A stretch of DNA of 64,000 nucleotides, taken from assembly GCA_947579605.1 (NCBI GenBank), contig OX388311.1, positions 28,088,951-28,152,950 on the forward strand, written 5' to 3'. Within the stretch, counting starts at the first letter, position 1; every line of letters starts with the position of its first letter. A program made the translations under genes and the position numbers. The stretch comes from Athripsodes cinereus (taxonomy: Eukaryota; Arthropoda; Insecta; Trichoptera; Leptoceridae). This document shows positions 58,739 through 64,000 of this stretch, one piece after another. The notes below the pieces were generated by a model. It had not been told where the DNA came from and ran no database searches. It worked only from the letters and a program-made list of their open reading frames with translations.

Positions 58739-59329
58739 AGATATAGTTATTGACTAGTTCAATTTGTTCGGATAGGGTTTTTATATAACTCAAATGTTGC
58801 ATTGATTTTTTAGGCATTAATTTTGTGTCACTTTATTTGAGATATTACACAAAATGAAAAATATTATTGAGTTTATTAAATAACTCAAATATTACCCTGA
58901 ACTGCAAATGATAAAATTTTTGAAGATCAACTGAAAAAAATAAATAAGCAAGTTAATGACTCAACAGCCATGAAGCTCTGAAAAATTGATTGAAAATGTG
59001 AAGCTTGATAATACGAAATATAGAATTGGTTAGTGGATAGCTGTTGAAATTATTTGTATCAAAATAAGGGATTATTGTAAAATTTGTGTGTTTAGGTCAA
59101 TGCAATCAAAAGACTCTTAAGTTTTGACGTTTCTCCTAAATTGCCTTGAGCTTAGTTGTTTAGATATTATAATTATTTAGGTCAGGAGAGAACTATTTTT
59201 GAAGAAAGCTTACAACAGCTGTATTTTAACTACCTTACTACCTTTCATATACTAAGTACTGGACTATTTTAATTTGGGACTAGCTCGATCTGTGAGAATT
59301 GTCCAAACGTATGTTATTATTATTATTAT
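58739..59329. other. AT-rich non-coding DNA
   Basis: No supported feature seen. Confidence 0.5.
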
Positions 59330-59820
59330 TCTCTTTAAATTTACTTTGCACATTATAAAAGCTTTTGGCCAATGCGATGTGCAAAGAGATACAACTTAAA
59401 TATAGTTACATAATAATATTTACAATAATTAAAACAACACAATAAAAAAATACATAAAAACAAATAAACAAACCAGCAAAAGATCACCGTAGAATATTCT
59501 TTGCCTCAATTATGGCAACAAATTCCCTGTAGGACAGAGAAAATATGTCACAGTTATGTGATGTGTTTCGTTCATTTAAATTTATTTGTAAAAGATTAAT
59601 TACAGTTTGCACACTACATTACATCACACATTTTGTGGTTAAAGGCATGAATATATCGATTATGATGAATTTGATATATAGTGAGTTACAATGGTGATAA
59701 GCAGGCCTAAGTATCTGACGTTGTGGCCAATCCAGTTAGCTCGTTGTTGGCTGATCCTTCTAAGGAGTTACCTTCTTTCGCGTACCCTGATTAACACCTC
59801 TTCGTTTTCGACGTGTTCTG
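59330..59820 (-). mobile_element. Possible LINE 3'-UTR
   Basis: Begins with ATTATTATTATT near 59312 and resembles the 3'-UTR style of LINE copies elsewhere in the window. Support is weak: no coding end is visible. Confidence 0.3.
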
Positions 59821-59921
59821 ACCAATGGATTTACATCACACGTTTGTAGCACCACATCTCAAAAACCGCCAATCGTCCGCTTTCACTCTTGCTGATGGTC
59901 CACTGGAATTTAGTATTGACT

Positions 59922-60062
59922 GTTATTTATTATTTTATTCTATATTCTATATTCTTAAGGGACACAAACAGTTCAACCAACAAATATTAACATTTATATT
60001 TCTCCATTAAACAAACCAATCAAGGTCCCGCAAATTACCGAAGCGTATGACGAACACGTTAT
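59922..60062 (-). mobile_element. LINE 3'-UTR, inverted partner of 52800-52947
   Basis: CTTAAGGGACACAAACAGTTC, CCAATCAAGGTCCCGCAAAT, CGTATGACGAACACGTTATT. It lies just before exon B. Confidence 0.7.
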
Positions 60063-60425
60063 TTTACCCAAAGATGTCTTTTGTATTACAAAAAGCTAGA
60101 TATAAAAACTCATTTATGACTTATTTGTATTATGTCAACATGTAAGAGGCGTCAGCAGTGAATACCTTTGCAATAAACACATATTTTTTTACAATATTTA
60201 CTTATTTTCTATTTCACTGTATTTAAGCACAATTTTCAAATGAAAAAACAAATCAGATTTTTTAACTGGACTACATTATGCAAATGCCAATCGGACGAAG
60301 TAAAAAAAAGTCCAGATGCTTATGAATTAGCTTTAGACTGGCTTAAGTGATCACTATTAGTGTCCATAAATTATACATACAGTGTATTTTGAAAAATATT
60401 AATATTGTATTTAATTTTGTTTCAG

Positions 60426-60544
60426 TTGTGTCTGAAAGCTGGGGTTCTCAGTGTGTCCGCCTGAAAGTGACTGTGAAGAGTGACAACTGTGGCGACAACC
60501 AAGATTGTTCCGAGAAAGGGGTTTGCTACTCCAATATTTCTATG
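60426..60544 (+). CDS. Internal exon B of the same gene, entering an EGF-like domain
   Basis: A 119-bp exon bounded by TTTCAG and by ATG followed by GTGAGA. In the frame set by exon A it encodes V-V-SESWGSQCVRLKVTVKS followed by DNCGDNQDCSEKGVCYSN and ISM, and it ends in phase 0. The spacing of C-x5-C-x5-C (CGDNQDCSEKGVC) is that of the first half of an EGF-like module, so the next exon, outside the window, should supply the remaining cysteines. The protein is therefore expected to be extracellular and disulfide-bonded. Candidate relatives are arthropod EGF-repeat membrane proteins; I cannot name the orthologue. The acceptor tract (TTTAATTTTGTTTCAG) and donor are good. No stop codon interrupts the frame. 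Confidence 0.85.
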
Positions 60545-60658
60545 GTGAGAAATTACAACTACTTAAATTGAAATTGCATAAATGTAGACCAGTGTACAAG
60601 TTTTTAATTTCCTCTTGGAAATTAAAAACTTTTCAGATCCGGATGGATAAAATGAAAA

Positions 60659-60923
60659 AAACTACTACTACTACTACTACTATACCATCACGGCATATCC
60701 CACAAGTGGGGTAGCCAGCAGATCAGCTGTATGTAAGAAACATACAAACTGTCCTCTTTGTGGCAGTATAAAATCAAGACATTCAGGATGGGTGGCAAAC
60801 CTCAACGCTGAATTTAAGATGTAAAATGTCTTATTTTTTTCGAACACCTGCCTTTTACAGGACACTCGAAAACTTACGCAGAAGAGTGGGAGACCAATTC
60901 TTTACCGGGTGCTCCACGGGATA
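60659..60923 (-). repeat. Family A SINE, full length, near consensus
   Basis: ACTACTACTACTACTACTAC tail complement, ATCACGGCATATCCCACAAG, GGGGTAGCCAGCAGATCAGC, CAGGATGGGTGGCAAACCTC, GGGTGCTCCACGGG. Lies about 115 bases downstream of exon B. Confidence 0.95.
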
Positions 60924-61228
60924 AAATAATAATGAAAAAAAAATAATAATAATAAAGCAAATTAAGTTCAAATCTAAGATTATTTGATTAAAAGAAAATG
61001 AGATCAGTATGTCGTCACAAATGCGTTGTGGTCAGCGAATCTATTTTTCTTTTAAACATAAATATATATTCAAACATTGTCGTAATTTAATTTACTTTCA
61101 GGAAACAATAAGCTCACAGTTAACACAGAATTTATATTGAACAAATATTTAATGTGTAAAGAAATTTAAAAAAAAATGTTTTCTTCTACTTAACAAGACG
61201 AAAAACGTCTTTTTCGTCAATAAAACAT
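60924..61228. other. AT-rich non-coding DNA
   Basis: Nothing supported apart from an AAGACGAAAAACGTCTTTTT palindrome at 61195-61214. Confidence 0.4.
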
Positions 61229-61371
61229 ATAGTAGACATCGTGGCTGCGCAATATACGAGATTGGACTGGAATGAGAAGTGTGGAGGAGTTGTTCTAGAC
61301 AGCGCAGGACCGAGAAGCCTATGCCAGAGTGATTGCCAATATCGGGGGACCTGACAGGGCACCTATATAAG
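61229..61371 (+). mobile_element. LINE family 3, C-terminal copy
   Basis: CATCGTGGCTGCGCAATATAC, GTGTGGAGGAGTTGTTC, GGACCGAGAAGCC, GATTGCCAATATCGGGGGAC then GGGCACCTATATAAGAAGAA. Confidence 0.8.
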
Positions 61372-61559
61372 AAGAAAAATAAGAAAACATTTGCTTTTAA
61401 TTTTTTTACAAAATTCTGCTACCTAAACACCGACACAGTGAATAGATTTCACATATTAAGCTTATATTTTTTTATAAGTACAATGGAGAACTTTCACAAA
61501 AAAAAAATTAACCCAAAAAATAGTAAGTACAGAAAATTAGAAAAATTTTGGTGTTTTTT

Positions 61560-63022
61560 TTATTTATAAATGTGCATTTTTAAGGTTTTTATCACCATTT
61601 AAAAAAGCGATTTTCGCACCTCGCCGCAAAAAGGTCCACTCGTGGCGGAGCAGTTTTTGACAATATCAGGCGCTACAAACAGTACTAAGAGTGAAATGTG
61701 TGGCAATACAAAATAGCGCCTAGTGACGTCACACCGGACTAATTCAATAACAGAAAATATGAATTTTTAAAATGAAAATAATGGATGAAAAGTTTTATTT
61801 TATCGTTTCTTATAAGGATATTCGTGATCAGCGTTATTTATTAATATGAATTGATAACATTTATTCATATTCCTCACACATGCATGTTCCCCATTGTCAA
61901 GTTTTCGATCGTCTCAAATTCATAAAAAAATTGAATAATTCAAAGAAATATGAAAATAATCAAAGAGCTTTCTAAAAAGAAAAACACGTTTTCATGCAGT
62001 GAACGTTCAAATTAATCCTTGCAATAAAACATGACGTAAATTGTTTAATAATAAGTTTTTATGTTATAGGTAATATGATATTATTATAATAACGTAAAAA
62101 ATAACGTTACGGCAGGTAAGCGCCTACATAACGATATCATCAGCTGCTACTCATGACGAAATTTTAATAAAAATGTCACGTAATTTCTTATATCCATACA
62201 ATAATAACACAATGATAGCACACATACATTTATGTATAATGTAAAATAATATTCCCTCTACTAGGTATTCAATATGGTTTGATCAACTGCGGTTGTTCAA
62301 AAAATGTTGTGAAATTGTATCGTCTACACATCGGTCGTTTTTTTTACTTACTTCACTAATAATGTAGTCAAGAAATAGATTATTAAAGAGCATGAATAAT
62401 GCGAAAGCGATTAAATTAGTTTGAAAAAAAATCTCTTTATTGTTCAAAAATACAATAAGAATTTGCGAGTTTTTTTATATTAATAGATACTTGGTGTTCT
62501 AGATATTATATTTTTCAATATGTTTTTGGTTATTTGAAAAGTTTTCGAATTATAATATATGTAAGTATAATATTTTTTATCAAACATTATAGGTATTAGG
62601 CTTTCTGGAAGACATTGTCGCAATATGTACGCTTTTTGTACAAATGTATTTTGACAAATATATGTTTATCATTATTTTTGTAGATTATTTTACGTTAACT
62701 TGTGATAAACAAATTTTCAACTATTTAGTGCTATATTTATTTATTTTATTCTTCACTGTACATTGTTTACAATAATACAAATTAATATAGAACATATCAT
62801 TTATACAATTCAATGTACAGAGGGCGAGTTTATCGCTAAAATGCGATGTCTTCCAACTAACCCGGTTATTAAAATCAAAAAACAAAACAAAAAAAAAACA
62901 GACATAAATATACATACATCCACATACATATCAACAGTAATATTTTAAATATTAAAAAAAAAAACAAAAATACAATATAAAGCAAACTTATGTTAATTAT
63001 TCTATCTAATCCAATCACCTTT
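61560..63022. other. AT-rich non-coding DNA
   Basis: A GC-richer patch at 61600-61740 has a short inverted pair CAGGCGCTA / TAGCGCCTAG and no other recognised feature. Confidence 0.4.
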
Positions 63023-63195
63023 CAATGCGCCTCCCAGGAATACAGGATATAAATCAACCTCTTCTGTTCGGAGCGTCTTTGTGCCAATTCAGTCAATTCT
63101 TTCTATATCCTTTTTCACTCTTATATTGTCATGGGATTAGTGTACTTAAAAAGAGGGACATCCAAGTCGTCAGAAACCTTGTGATTCAAAAACAG
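63023..63195 (-). mobile_element. LINE family 2 tail, diverged
   Basis: CCTCTTCTGTTCGGAGCG, TGTGCCAATTCAGTCAATTC, TTAAAAAGAGGGACATCCAAG; compare 15650-15790. Confidence 0.65.
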
Positions 63196-63239
63196 TTTTG
63201 AAGGCCAACTATTGAAGGACGATTTCAAAATAAGACTCA

Positions 63240-63500
63240 TTAATTCTATAAATAAATAACTTTATAGTTAATAATATATTTTTAATGCATTTACAATTTC
63301 GGCCCCATAGATTCATTAATAAGTATCTCAGCCAGTTGTCTGTACTTGTGGTCACTTTATGGTAGTCTTCCCCCCAAACCAATTTCAAAGTCATAGCGAA
63401 GACACTCCACAAAACGGTGCATTGTCTGGTAATCACATGAAGTTAAAACAAATCTAGAGGGTTCGTTCACATTAATTTTAACATCCACACTTCTGAAAAA
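63240..63500 (-). pseudogene. Coding-like remnant of unknown family
   Basis: One minus-strand frame reads SVDVKINVNEPSRFVLTSCD then YQTMHRFVECLRYDFEIGLG with a single stop, then ...YRQLAEILINESMGPKL. It looks like a once-coding segment with one point mutation. I do not recognise the family; it may be an exon of another gene on the minus strand or a transposon protein. Confidence 0.4.
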
Positions 63501-64000
63501 GTGAAAATTCAGTTTCAACTTTTGATTGCATTTCATTCAATTCAACTTTTTAGGTTTTCGATCAATATTGAACCGAATCAGGTTTACACAGGGTAAATGT
63601 TGTGTTTTAAGGCAATATGATTGTGTGTGTGTTACATAACATGATTGCAACATAATTAACAATCATAGCACATTCTGTATGCAAACATACTAGGATACTC
63701 TTCACATAATATAATTACTTTCCTTATAATATAATACTGTCCCTAGTACATTTACATGTATAATAATATTCAGTGCTAATTAACGATGCAGTAAAAAGAC
63801 TCTCGACTCTAGTGCATATATTTTATGCATGTATAATAATATTATTAATAAATCAAATGTTTTTGTGTTAACACTTTGGAAATTCATTATAATTAAAATG
63901 AATTTAAAAACACTGTATAATTTCCAAATTAAATTTATTCACCTCAAACGTTTTCGCCAAGGCTTCTACTTGGCATCATCAGGAGGACTCAAAAGTCCTC
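63501..64000. other. AT-rich non-coding DNA, ending in a Penelope-like motif
   Basis: The only feature is at 63945-63983; see that entry. Confidence 0.4.
63945..63983 (-). other. Hammerhead-like core, best of the set
   Basis: On the minus strand CCTGATGATGCCAAGTAGAA followed by GCCTTGGCGAAAACG: CTGATGA, one U, a perfect 6-bp GCCAAG/CUUGGC stem and GAAA. It is cut by the window end, so the outer stems cannot be checked. Confidence 0.5.

Larger units (their letters stand above)
25338..60425 (+). other. 35.1-kb intron between exons A and B
   Basis: The intron starts GTAAGT and ends TTTCAG, with phase 1 on both sides. It contains nearly all the mobile elements listed below in this interval, in both orientations, and no further convincing exon in the frame of the gene. 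Its size is explained by repeated insertion: at least fifteen family A SINE copies, several family T SINEs, LINE tails, a hAT MITE, a Tc1/mariner-like MITE and several inverted repeats. Confidence 0.7.

Noticed and set aside
1..64000. CRISPR arrays, bacterial operons, rRNA genes
   Set aside because: None seen. The tandem repeats here lack regular spacers, and gene structure is eukaryotic.

Overview
This is an AT-rich, repeat-dense piece of a eukaryotic nuclear genome, most likely an insect and probably a moth or butterfly. The evidence is two spliced coding exons with consensus GT/AG boundaries, no operon-like gene packing, and several retrotransposon types plus a short Helitron whose 3' end (a small hairpin followed by CTAG) is of a kind common in Lepidoptera. 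The species cannot be read from the window.

Only one host gene is clearly supported, on the + strand. Exon A (25168-25337) and exon B (60426-60544) join in phase across an intron of about 35.1 kb. Together they encode part of an extracellular protein that runs into a cysteine-rich, EGF-like segment. Earlier exons may lie upstream of exon A or before the window, and later ones lie beyond 64000. Almost everything else is intron filled with transposon debris.

Layout: 1-865, edge of an LTR retrotransposon on the minus strand (343-bp LTR, primer-binding site, leader). 866-9500, intron-like DNA with LINE tails, a diverged SINE and a possible second LTR edge. 9536-11501, a complete but mutated DNA transposon with a perfect 17-bp inverted repeat and a perfect 8-bp target duplication. 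14714-14886, foldback element. 15585-16330 and 17575-17960, 5'-truncated LINE pieces. 19820-20142, Helitron. 21645-23350, two foldback copies, one a perfect 110-bp palindrome. 25168-25337, exon A, followed by a 3 x 40-bp tandem repeat and a small hairpin MITE. 26387-26696, a perfect 89-bp inverted repeat around a coding-like loop. 31262-31735, a SINE split by a MITE. 33378-33562, a TA-flanked MITE. 33944-34493, a 550-bp hAT-type MITE with perfect 8-bp target duplication. 34658-34900, a tRNA-derived SINE with a 73-base tail. 35175-36078, chimeric LINE remnants. 46052-46447, an intact-looking retroelement C-terminal ORF. 60426-60544, exon B.

Two SINE families dominate. Family A (about 260 bp, over 30 copies or pieces, tail of AGT repeats) shares its 3' end with a LINE family in the same window, which suggests it moves with that LINE's machinery. 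Family T is tRNA-derived (box A/box B head) and ends in poly(A). Several short fragments resemble hammerhead-ribozyme cores as known from Penelope-like elements; this is the most unusual signal here and remains an inference.
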